Shown: positions 1-5,988 of the stretch, piece by piece
How the letters are laid out: each line of letters begins with the position of its first letter
How positions within the stretch are numbered: position 1 is the stretch's first letter
Assembly (NCBI GenBank): GCA_031279155.1
Contig: JAITJB010000242.1
Span: forward strand, 1 to 10,521
DNA: 10,521 nucleotides
DNA from: Deltaproteobacteria bacterium
GTDB lineage: Bacteria; Desulfobacterota; Desulfarculia; Adiutricales; Adiutricaceae
Reading direction: 5' to 3'
Notes under the pieces: generated by a model
Told to the model about the DNA's origin: nothing
What the model saw: only the letters and a program-made list of their open reading frames with translations
Databases searched by the model: none
Made by a program: the position numbers and the translations under genes

Positions 1-924
1 CTTGCGGATCCGGTGCATGACCAACCAGTGGATGGGGAAGGTAATCAAACCCAAGAGCACCCAAATGGTAGTTAGGCCAGTTAGCCAGAGGTTAATCATC
101 AAAAACCAAGCGATGGGCCAGATGATAAATTGAAAAAAAGTTGCCCGGTGTGGTCCTAAAATGACGGCTAAGGTTTTCTTACCGGCCTTCTTGTCGGTCT
201 CAATTTCTGGCAGGCTCTGAAAGTAGAGGATGCCAGCCACCATGACGGCAACTGGTAGAGATAGGGCTATGACTCTGGGATTGAAGTGGTCGGTTAAGGC
301 CATGTAGGTACCGACAGTCATAATGAGGCCCATGTTTATAAAAACAAATACCTCACCTAAACCGCGATGCCCGTATTTTATGGGCGGGCAGACATAAAAT
401 AAACTTGAGAGAAAAGCAAATATGACCATGGCCCAGAGGATCTTATTGTCTTTAACAATAAAGTAGGCCAGAACCAGGGCGGCGGCATAAGACAAAAATA
501 GTGCCAGCTTAATCTGCCTAGGCGATATCTTGCCCTCTTGGATAACCTTAGTACCGCCTATGGTGTCTTTGGTGTCAATTCCGCTAGAGGACTCAAAGAG
601 ATCGTTGGCTAAGTTGGTGGCCAGGTGGACCAAAAAGCAGGCCACTAAGATGAGAATAAAAAACCAGGGTTTATAGACGCTCTCATAGCGAGCGGCGGCA
701 AAAAAACCTAAAAAAAGCGGGACCAGCGTGGCCACAAAATACGTGGGCCGCGAAGCCCGTATCCAGGCAAGTAAAGAGAAGCTCGATTTTTGGTCGATTT
801 TAGCCGGAGAGGCTTTGGCTAAAGTTCCATCTGAGGGCTGGACGGAATCGACTGATTTGTCATCCTGAGCCGGGGCGTCGTTAGGGGAACCAGGCCCGGT
901 CTTGTTGATAGTAATTTCACTCAT
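1..924 (-). CDS. UbiA-superfamily prenyltransferase, MenA-like (3' end off window)
   Basis: Integral membrane enzyme that transfers a polyprenyl chain from its diphosphate to an aromatic acceptor; the best guess is 1,4-dihydroxy-2-naphthoate in menaquinone synthesis. I translated 308 residues from the ATG at 922-924; the frame is open to base 1, so the C-terminus is missing. The first Mg-diphosphate motif is NDLFESSSGID (residues 107-117). The second is PEIETDKKAGKKTL (239-252), matching the family's D-x3-D-x2-AGK-TL pattern with Glu in place of the first Asp. Hydrophobic helices run from about residue 62 onward. The family core (WIRASRPTYF) starts only near residue 54, after an unusual Ser/Pro/Asp/Lys-rich hydrophilic leader. 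It lies 96 bases after dxs on the same strand, consistent with an isoprenoid operon. Other UbiA acceptors (4-hydroxybenzoate, heme, chlorophyll-type) cannot be excluded; family membership is firm, acceptor is not. Confidence 0.88.
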   Translation of the reverse strand, partial: MSEITINKTGPGSPNDAPAQDDKSVDSVQPSDGTLAKASPAKIDQKSSFSLLAWIRASRPTYFVATLVPLFLGFFAAARYESVYKPWFFILILVACFLVHLATNLANDLFESSSGIDTKDTIGGTKVIQEGKISPRQIKLALFLSYAAALVLAYFIVKDNKILWAMVIFAFLSSLFYVCPPIKYGHRGLGEVFVFINMGLIMTVGTYMALTDHFNPRVIALSLPVAVMVAGILYFQSLPEIETDKKAGKKTLAVILGPHRATFFQFIIWPIAWFLMINLWLTGLTTIWVLLGLITFPIHWLVMHRIRK

Positions 925-1020
925 GATAGACTCTCATCGATGGTATTGTTAGGCTATAAGTTCTCGGCCAAAAGGATTAATTTATGGCCTATTAACCGAG
1001 TTTTGTGGATAATATTAATG

Positions 1021-2934
1021 TTACTTAGCCTTTAAGGGGGCTTCTAAATTAAGATGGGGAAAAAAAGTTAAGGCAGCTTTAATTATACCCTCGACGTCCA
1101 CCCCGGCCAAGGCCCGCTGTCGGTCGCTAGTGGCGTGGGCTATGGGTTCTTCTGGTAGGCCGACCCCTTTAACTTGGATGGGCTGAGGGAGCTTAACTAT
1201 GGTTTCAGAAATAGCCCCGTAAAGGCCGCCGGTTAAGCTATTTTCTTCGACCGAAAGAATTCGGCCGCATTTTTCGGCGGCGGCTAAAATGGCCGAAGTA
1301 TCTAAAGGCTTAATAAACCTCATATTTAGGACCGTAACTCTAAGACCCTTGGTAGCTAAAACTTCTGCGGCCTCAAAAGCTGGCCAGACCGTCTGCCCGA
1401 TGGCGGCGATGGTTAAGTCCGAGCCTTCGCATAAAACTTCAGCCCGGCCTAATTCTATGGGCGAGCTTATTGTAGGGGCCCGGCCAGTTATGGGCCCGCG
1501 TGGGTAGCGGACGGCTACGGGACCTGAAAGGTTTAAGGCAAAATCTAGCATGCTGGTTAGTTCATGCTCGTCTTTGGGGGCCATGACCGTAAAATATGGA
1601 AGCAGCCTTAAATAGCTAAGATCTAAGCTCCCTTGGTGGGTGGGACCATCTTCGCCCACTAAACCCGCCCGGTCTACGGCAAAAAGCACCTTAAGCTTTT
1701 GGAGGGCCACGTCGTGGAAAAGTTGATCAAAGGCCCTTTGGAGAAAGGTCGAATAGATGGCCACCACCGGTTTGAGGCCGGAAACGGCCAGGCCCGCCGC
1801 CATGGTGACCGCGTGCTGCTCGGCAATGCCCACATCGAAAGCGCGGAGCGGAAAAGCGCTAAAAAAGGGCTCAAGTCCAGTTCCTTGACTCATAGCGGCG
1901 GTGACGGCGACAATTTTATCATCTTTTTGAGCCGCTTGAGTCATATAAGCCCCGAAAACATCGGTGTAGGTCTTTTTGACTTGACCTACGGCCGCCGGCT
2001 CCAAGGAGTCGGCGCCCTCTAAGGTGGGCTTACTGCGTCCAACACCGTGAAAGGATAGGGGGTCGCTTTCAGCCGGGGCAAAACCCTTGCCCTTAGTAGT
2101 CACCACGTGGAGTAAAATGGGGCGCCTTAGGTTTTTAACGTGCTGGAAGGCTTCGAGTAATTTTTTAAGATCGTGCCCGTCAATCGGGCCCAAGTATTTA
2201 AAGCCCCAAGCGGCTAAAAACGAGGTTGGTGAAATCAAAAATGACTTAACTGATTCTTCGGCCCGCTGGAAACGCCTAATAAAGCGCGTGCCCTTATGGG
2301 GCATGATTTTTTCCAGCATGCGTTTGACTCTCTCGCGCAGCAAAAGGTGCTCAGGCGAGGTCATTTTAAGGGAGAGGTATTGGCTTAAGGCGCCCACATT
2401 GGGGCTGATGGACATGCGGTTGTCATTGTAGACAACTAAGAGATCACTTTGGAGGGCGCCGGCGCTGTTTAAGGCTTCCATGGCCATGCCGCCAGTTAGG
2501 GCCCCATCGCCGATGACGGCCACCACGTGGTGTTTTTGGCCGACTAAGTCTCGGCCAACGGCCAAGCCTAGGGCCGCTGATATGGAATTTGAGGAGTGGC
2601 CGGAGATAAATTCATCATAGGGGCTCTCTTCTCGCTTCAGAAAGCCCGATATACCGCCCTCAGATCTTAGGGTGCTAAAGCGGTTAGCCCGTCCGGTCAG
2701 TAACTTATGGGCATAGGCCTGGTGGCCGACGTCAAAAATTAGGCGATCTAAGGGGGTATCGAAAATGTAGTGGAGGGCGATTATCAGCTCCACGGCCCCC
2801 AAAGACGAGGCAAGATGCCCGCCATTTCGGGTGACCACCCGGATCATAAGTGAGCGAATCTCTTCGGCTAAGAGGGGCAGCTGCTCTGGGGCCAGCTTTT
2901 TTAGATCAGCCGGATTACGTATATCAGAAAGCAC
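1021..2934 (-). CDS. dxs: 1-deoxy-D-xylulose-5-phosphate synthase
   Basis: Cytosolic thiamine-diphosphate enzyme that condenses pyruvate and glyceraldehyde 3-phosphate to DXP, the entry step of the MEP isoprenoid pathway and a source for thiamine and pyridoxal. At 637 residues it has the normal family length. Visible sites are GGHLASSLG with His40, FDVGHQAYAHK with His71, GHSSNSISA near 112-120, the ThDP/Mg motif GDGALTGGM (142-150) followed by NDNRMSIS (170-177), the catalytic Glu372 in GIAEQHAVT, and DRAGLVGEDGPTH (421-433) of the pyrimidine-binding domain. A transketolase C-terminal domain follows from about residue 495. The ATG at 2932-2934 gives the expected N-terminus; its Shine-Dalgarno is weak (AGGT about six bases upstream). 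It starts 32 bases after the ispA stop, a spacing typical of one transcript. Identification is secure. Confidence 0.98.
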   Translation of the reverse strand: MLSDIRNPADLKKLAPEQLPLLAEEIRSLMIRVVTRNGGHLASSLGAVELIIALHYIFDTPLDRLIFDVGHQAYAHKLLTGRANRFSTLRSEGGISGFLKREESPYDEFISGHSSNSISAALGLAVGRDLVGQKHHVVAVIGDGALTGGMAMEALNSAGALQSDLLVVYNDNRMSISPNVGALSQYLSLKMTSPEHLLLRERVKRMLEKIMPHKGTRFIRRFQRAEESVKSFLISPTSFLAAWGFKYLGPIDGHDLKKLLEAFQHVKNLRRPILLHVVTTKGKGFAPAESDPLSFHGVGRSKPTLEGADSLEPAAVGQVKKTYTDVFGAYMTQAAQKDDKIVAVTAAMSQGTGLEPFFSAFPLRAFDVGIAEQHAVTMAAGLAVSGLKPVVAIYSTFLQRAFDQLFHDVALQKLKVLFAVDRAGLVGEDGPTHQGSLDLSYLRLLPYFTVMAPKDEHELTSMLDFALNLSGPVAVRYPRGPITGRAPTISSPIELGRAEVLCEGSDLTIAAIGQTVWPAFEAAEVLATKGLRVTVLNMRFIKPLDTSAILAAAEKCGRILSVEENSLTGGLYGAISETIVKLPQPIQVKGVGLPEEPIAHATSDRQRALAGVDVEGIIKAALTFFPHLNLEAPLKAK

Positions 2935-2966
2935 ATTATCAACCTAAGTCGGCTGGAGTTCATCTC

Positions 2967-3917
2967 TCAGCGGACGCGATGGACGACGGACTTGATAAGC
3001 CGTTCCAACTTTGAAGATTTTATATCCTTACAGTGTTCAAGGGCCTTTTTAGCGGCTTTAGTGGCCATCAAAGATGCCTTTTTAGGACCAATTAGCGATA
3101 CGATAGAGGCCTTGCCCTTCTTGGCGTCAGTGCCGACGTTTTTGCCCATTACGGCGGGATTGCCGGAGTAGTTTAAAATGTCGTCTTGGACCTGGAAGGC
3201 CATGCCGGCTTGGAGGCCAGTTTGAAGTAAGCAGTCTACCATTTTATCGTCGGCCCCGGCCAAGACCCCGCCCATGGCCATAGAGGCGGCCATAAGGCTC
3301 CCAGTTTTGAGAATCTCCATGCTGGTAATGGAGCATAAATCAGGCTTGGCGTGCTCTAAGGCCATGTCCATGGCTTGGCCGGCCACCATGCCCAAGACGC
3401 CGGTGGTATGAGATAAAAAGAATATGGCTTTAAGGCGCTGCTCGGCGGTTGGGGGATTTTCAATATCGTAGTAGAGCTGATCGCCAGTTAACATCTGGTA
3501 GGCCAATGATTGGAGGGCGTCGCCGGCCAATATAGCTGTAGCTTCACCGTAAACTAAGTGGCAGGTCGGTTGACCGCGCCTGAGATCGTCGTTATCTAGA
3601 GCCGGCAGATCGTCGTGTATAAGAGAGTAAGCGTGGATAAGTTCCACGGCTATGGCCGCCTCTAAGGCCTGAAAGGGGGCGCCGCCTAAAGAATCGGCGG
3701 CGGCCAGGACAAAGAGGCCTCTTAAGCGTTTGCCGCCGGCTTTGATGGTGTGGTGCATGGCTTCAATAAGCTCTTTAACGCCTATCTCGCAATCTGAGGT
3801 ATCTCTATTGAGCTGCTGATGCAATTCATTGTTAATGACAGCCAGGGAGTTTGTTTGCCATTGGTTAAAATCCCTATAATCTTTGACGTCATCAGGGATG
3901 TTGGATTGTTTGGCCAT
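2967..3917 (-). CDS. ispA: Farnesyl diphosphate synthase (short-chain polyprenyl synthase)
   Basis: Cytosolic all-alpha prenyltransferase that adds isopentenyl diphosphate to dimethylallyl and geranyl diphosphate, giving C15 (possibly C20) diphosphate for quinone and undecaprenyl synthesis. The 316-residue product has GGKRLR (61-66) for diphosphate binding, the first Asp-rich motif HDDLPALDNDDLRRG (101-115; Asp102, Asp103, Asp108), and the second in FQVQDDILN (241-249) followed by GKNVGTDAKKGKAS. The last Asp of the second motif is Asn249 here, although both leading aspartates are kept. The two-residue insertion in DDx4D is the bacterial FPP synthase type. The N-terminus is somewhat long but has no better start; GGAG at 3929-3932 lies 11 bases from the ATG. 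It follows xseB by 67 AT-rich bases and precedes dxs by 32, the classic xseB-ispA-dxs order. GGPP synthase activity is the main alternative. Confidence 0.96.
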   Translation of the reverse strand: MAKQSNIPDDVKDYRDFNQWQTNSLAVINNELHQQLNRDTSDCEIGVKELIEAMHHTIKAGGKRLRGLFVLAAADSLGGAPFQALEAAIAVELIHAYSLIHDDLPALDNDDLRRGQPTCHLVYGEATAILAGDALQSLAYQMLTGDQLYYDIENPPTAEQRLKAIFFLSHTTGVLGMVAGQAMDMALEHAKPDLCSITSMEILKTGSLMAASMAMGGVLAGADDKMVDCLLQTGLQAGMAFQVQDDILNYSGNPAVMGKNVGTDAKKGKASIVSLIGPKKASLMATKAAKKALEHCKDIKSSKLERLIKSVVHRVR

Positions 3918-3934
3918 TAGTATAGCTTCTCCAT

Positions 3935-3967
3935 TTTACTAAGGTCTTCATAGCTACGTTTAGTAAA
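3935..3967. repeat. 8-bp inverted repeat upstream of ispA
   Basis: TTTACTAA (3935-3942) and TTAGTAAA (3960-3967) are perfect inverted repeats separated by 17 bases. On the minus strand the downstream arm ends two bases before the ispA GGAG ribosome-binding site. A second AT-rich repeat (TAATTG 3972-3977 / CAATTA 3986-3991) overlaps the xseB stop codon. Neither has a G+C-rich stem followed by a T run, so they are not classic terminators. A role as operator or RNA stem is inference; an AT-rich gap can produce such repeats by chance. Confidence 0.35.
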
Positions 3968-3984
3968 TTATTAATTGTTAATTA

Positions 3985-4266
3985 TCAATTATCGTCGGAA
4001 TCTTGACCATCAATGGGGATTTCCATCTGTTGGTATTGAGGCCGGCCATCGGGATCTTTGGTTAGCATCTGCAGCTTTAAGTCAGCGTTTTTGAGCTTTT
4101 CGCTTAGTTCTTGGCTCAGTTTAACGCCTTCTTCAAAGGATTTTAAAGCGGCGTCAAGGTCGAGCTCTTTATTTTCCAGATCGCTGACGATGGCTTCGAG
4201 TCTTTTTAAGCCGGTCTCAAAGGTTTCAAGTGATTTAGTGGTCAAGTGACTTTTTTTATCGGTCAT
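3985..4266 (-). CDS. xseB: Exodeoxyribonuclease VII small subunit
   Basis: Small subunit of exonuclease VII, which with several copies per large subunit XseA degrades single-stranded DNA to oligonucleotides. I start it at the ATG 4264-4266 (93 residues, MTDKKS...), because family proteins are about 70-90 residues and begin shortly before the conserved helical hairpin. The frame is open further upstream (TTG at 4335, ATG at 4326) but those 23 residues look untranslated. The hairpin spans about residues 15-68 and contains LEAIVSDLE, LDLDAALKSFEEGVKL and EKLKNADLKL, the usual XseB signature. The C-terminus is acidic and disordered (DGQDSDDN). A weak AGGT lies about eight bases before the ATG. 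It heads the xseB-ispA-dxs run; xseA is not in this window. Confidence 0.95.
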   Translation of the reverse strand: MTDKKSHLTTKSLETFETGLKRLEAIVSDLENKELDLDAALKSFEEGVKLSQELSEKLKNADLKLQMLTKDPDGRPQYQQMEIPIDGQDSDDN

Positions 4267-4283
4267 CAGAATACCTAAAAGTA

Positions 4284-4304
4284 ACCATGAACTATAGTCA
4301 TGGT
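4284..4304. repeat. 7-bp inverted repeat in the leader of xseB
   Basis: ACCATGA (4284-4290) and TCATGGT (4298-4304) are perfect inverted repeats around a seven-base loop. On the minus strand the stem ends a few bases before the AGGT ribosome-binding site of xseB. There is no following T run of terminator length. It may be a leader hairpin or protein-binding site; function is inference. Confidence 0.35.
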
Positions 4305-4316
4305 GAAAAAGTGGGT

Positions 4317-4346
4317 ATAATCCCATTGTTAACAAAAGCTGGTCAA
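4317..4346 (-). promoter_or_regulatory. Possible internal promoter for xseB-ispA-dxs
   Basis: On the minus strand TTGACC (4341-4346, five of six matches to TTGACA) is followed after 18 bases by GATTAT (4317-4322, four of six to TATAAT). Transcription would start near 4310, about 45 bases before the xseB ATG and just upstream of the inverted repeat. It lies in the 90-base gap after the membrane protein gene. The -10 element is imperfect, so this is tentative. Confidence 0.35.
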
Positions 4347-4356
4347 AAAGCTAGAT

Positions 4357-5427
4357 CTATAAGAACCATAGAAGTAGGGCTGAGCCCAACCATAAAATAA
4401 GGCCTAACCACCAACCTAAAGAAGGGGCCAGGGCCAGGAAAGCCCCAAAGAGAGCCACTTGGGCTGGCAGGGAATTTTTGATAAATTCCTCCAAGCCAGG
4501 TAGCTTTGGAGCCATGAGGCCGATTGAGATGCCGGCTAAAAGCCAGAAATTTAGGCGGCCTAGGCCAGAAGATTGAAGGCTGCTTCTAGCCAATTGGACC
4601 CTGGCGGAAAGTGGCCACAGGGCCCCTAAGGCGACCGGCATTAAGGCCGATCTTAAAAAAGTATAGCTAAAGTGGTCACTTGGGCTAACATCAGTGCTAT
4701 AGGAACCGGCGCCAAAAACCACCAGTAAAATGGCTAAGCCTAAGGCGTTCATGGGCGACGAGACGGAGGCCAAAAACGGGCCTAAGGTCAGGGCCCCGAT
4801 GGCGGCTAAGACCAGCCAAATACTGAAATTTGGAATATAAGTTTGGGGCCAAAGCCGGGTTGACATGGCGCCGGAAGCGGCCAAAGCCCCTAAAAATGAG
4901 GCTGGAACCAAGGTGCGGGCTAAGCGCCAGGAGACATTTAGCTCGCTACCGTAGAGTTTTTCGCCATACCATATCCCTAATTTACGGCTCGGCCAGAGCC
5001 TTAAGCCGGAAAAAGGGTTTTTTCGCCTAGGTATGAGTAATAAAGCCGAGAGCAGCGCGCCAAGGCAGCTTACGGCTATGGGGCTAAAAGCCGATAATAA
5101 ATATAGGCTAAGGTTAAAGCCTAGGCCTACGGTTATAAGTAGCAAGGCCGAAATCTCAAAAAGCCCGCGACTATGACTTCGGCCATAGGGAAAGGCCAGA
5201 GCCAGAAAAAATGGCAAAATGGCTGCCCAGAAAAAAAAGGCCGCCAAAAAACCTAAGGTTACGATCCACCAAGGGGCTAATTGACTTAATAACAATCGCC
5301 AAGCTGTCCAGGCCGAAATGGCTCCCAAAAAAAGAGTTGAGGCCGTTAAAGGGCGGCCTAAGTCCAGATCGCCTTCGGCCACCTCGCCCCACCATAGTCC
5401 GCCCATAGCCAGGGCCGCTAGGGCCAT
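4357..5427 (-). CDS. Multi-pass membrane protein of unknown function
   Basis: I do not recognise this protein. From the first ATG (5425-5427) it has 356 residues and about 11 hydrophobic stretches, for example near 28-47, 53-77, 90-113, 114-132, 201-221, 225-241, 256-273, 292-306 and 322-356, so it is an inner-membrane protein. It is rich in Trp, Leu and Ala. A basic hydrophilic segment (about 133-168, with IPRRKNP and RLWPSRK) splits it into two halves, as in some transporters, but I see no diagnostic family motif. The ATG has no Shine-Dalgarno, and the frame is open to 5637 with another hydrophobic segment, so this start is probably too short (see 5428-5598). It sits 90 bases upstream of xseB on the same strand and downstream of a good promoter, so it probably shares a transcript with the isoprenoid genes. 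A functional link is unproven. Confidence 0.75.
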   Translation of the reverse strand: MALAALAMGGLWWGEVAEGDLDLGRPLTASTLFLGAISAWTAWRLLLSQLAPWWIVTLGFLAAFFFWAAILPFFLALAFPYGRSHSRGLFEISALLLITVGLGFNLSLYLLSAFSPIAVSCLGALLSALLLIPRRKNPFSGLRLWPSRKLGIWYGEKLYGSELNVSWRLARTLVPASFLGALAASGAMSTRLWPQTYIPNFSIWLVLAAIGALTLGPFLASVSSPMNALGLAILLVVFGAGSYSTDVSPSDHFSYTFLRSALMPVALGALWPLSARVQLARSSLQSSGLGRLNFWLLAGISIGLMAPKLPGLEEFIKNSLPAQVALFGAFLALAPSLGWWLGLILWLGSALLLWFL

Positions 5428-5598
5428 GGCCCAGGGCCAAGGAGTGGTCTGAAAAGCCCAAAGAGTCTGGAAGCAGTCAAGCCAGAGCCCTAAAATCAGC
5501 CCGCAAGTCGGGAGCCAAATAATGGTTTCCCTAGACGGACCGCGCGGCCTGAGAGTCTTGGGCAGCGTGAGGTTATTTACCGAGTCCGTAGCCTTCGT
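5428..5598 (-). other. Likely N-terminal extension of the membrane protein, from a non-ATG start
   Basis: The reading frame of the membrane protein stays open upstream of its first ATG to base 5637, where TAG at 5638-5640 ends it. The 57 codons from the ACG at 5596-5598 encode a polar basic N-terminus (with KTLRPRGPSRE) and then a hydrophobic helix (IIWLPTCGLILGLWL), a normal topology for an inner-membrane protein. No ATG, GTG or TTG occurs in frame in this stretch. The only well-placed ribosome-binding site points to ACG, which is very rare as a start codon. Alternatives are a CTG or ATT start, an ATG-to-ACG mutation, or a sequencing error. Confidence 0.5.
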
Positions 5599-5605
5599 TG
5601 TAAAG

Positions 5606-5610
5606 CCTCC
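5606..5610 (-). promoter_or_regulatory. Strong ribosome-binding site (GGAGG) for the membrane protein
   Basis: GGAGG on the minus strand is followed by seven bases and then the in-frame ACG at 5596-5598. This is optimal spacing and a better site than any near the ATG at 5427. It lies about 85 bases downstream of the predicted transcription start, which supports translation beginning here. Confidence 0.5.
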
Positions 5611-5698
5611 AATTTCCGCCGCGAATTTCGCTTTAACCTATCAAGTGCGCGCGGCAAGTCATTTAGTCAGCCCGAGATCAAATCGGACGGTGCCTTAT

Positions 5699-5728
5699 AT
5701 TATATCCATCGCGAGCCTTTGGCAACAA
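5699..5728 (-). promoter_or_regulatory. Sigma70-type promoter of the membrane protein-xseB-ispA-dxs cluster
   Basis: The minus strand carries a perfect TATAAT (5699-5704). Upstream is TTGTTG (5723-5728) with an 18-base spacer, or the overlapping TTGCCA (5720-5725) with a 15-base spacer. Transcription would begin near 5692 and leave a leader of roughly 90 bases before the GGAGG/ACG site. It is the best promoter match I noticed in the window and lies in the one long non-coding gap. Confidence 0.6.
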
Positions 5729-5734
5729 CTTTAG

Positions 5735-5988
5735 TTAGACAGGCCCATGGGTAAGAGCTAAAACGATTTTTAGGTTTGGGAAAAAGAGCTGTTTTTAGGG
5801 GCGTTGAGCTAGTTTTTGAGCCCATCGGGAATTTTGCGGCTGTGGAGAGAGATTGGCAAATTATAGCCAACATAGTGTTAATAAAAGTTTTAGTAGGATT
5901 TGGGCTGAGTTTATAAACTGAGTAGTTAAGGCTTTATGACTGGGCGCATACAGGCTATCACAATATTTAGTTATATTGGTAGTTTAAG
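5735..5988. other. Non-coding gap between the importer operon and the isoprenoid cluster
   Basis: This AT-rich stretch follows the stop of the last ABC gene. I see no RNA gene, no conserved protein and no G+C-rich stem with a T run that would end the importer transcript. It holds a perfect 12-base palindrome AGTTTATAAACT (5908-5919), a TTGGC/GCCAA repeat near 5853-5870, and three degenerate repeats at 5749-5823. A 57-codon minus-strand frame (5700-5873) has no ribosome-binding site and runs into the promoter, so I do not call it a gene. Confidence 0.6.
5749..5823. repeat. Three degenerate GAGCT...TTTTT repeats
   Basis: Three neighbouring units share GGG, then GAGCT, then TTTTT and a short purine run on the plus strand. 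GAGCT is at 5755-5759, 5786-5790 and 5806-5810; TTTTT is at 5767-5771, 5792-5796 and 5813-5817. The gap between the two elements varies (7, 1 and 2 bases), so these are loose repeats. They sit just upstream of the predicted promoter. They could be regulator sites or chance similarity in AT-rich DNA. Confidence 0.3.

Noticed and set aside
925..1020. Inverted repeats (CTCGG/CCGAG and an imperfect GGTTAAT/ATTAATCC) between dxs and the prenyltransferase gene
   Set aside because: The outer stem is short with a long loop, the inner one is bulged and AT-rich, and no T run follows, so neither a terminator nor a riboswitch is supported.
1289..2431. Plus-strand and alternative-frame open stretches across dxs
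   Set aside because: They are shadows of the dxs reading frame, with no family features and no independent signals.
4305..4330. TGGG/CCCA mini-hairpin followed by CTTTTT on the minus strand, as a terminator after the membrane protein gene
   Set aside because: A four-base-pair stem is too short for an intrinsic terminator, and it overlaps the promoter candidate.
4267..4335. Upstream TTG (4335) or ATG (4326) starts for xseB
   Set aside because: These add hydrophobic residues not found in XseB and cross the promoter candidate and hairpin; the ATG at 4266 matches family length.
5522..5734. Plus-strand frame of 70 codons with a GGGAG before its ATG
   Set aside because: It lies antisense to the open N-terminal extension of the membrane protein and covers the minus-strand promoter and leader. 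The product has no recognisable domain, and no plus-strand promoter was seen.
5700..5873. Minus-strand frame of 57 codons in the non-coding gap
   Set aside because: It has no ribosome-binding site and ends inside the predicted -10 element. Its product shows no recognisable pattern.
5848..5880. Second TATAAT on the minus strand within GGCTATAATTTGCC
   Set aside because: No acceptable -35 element is found at 16-18 bases upstream, and it is farther from any gene start than the promoter at 5699-5728.
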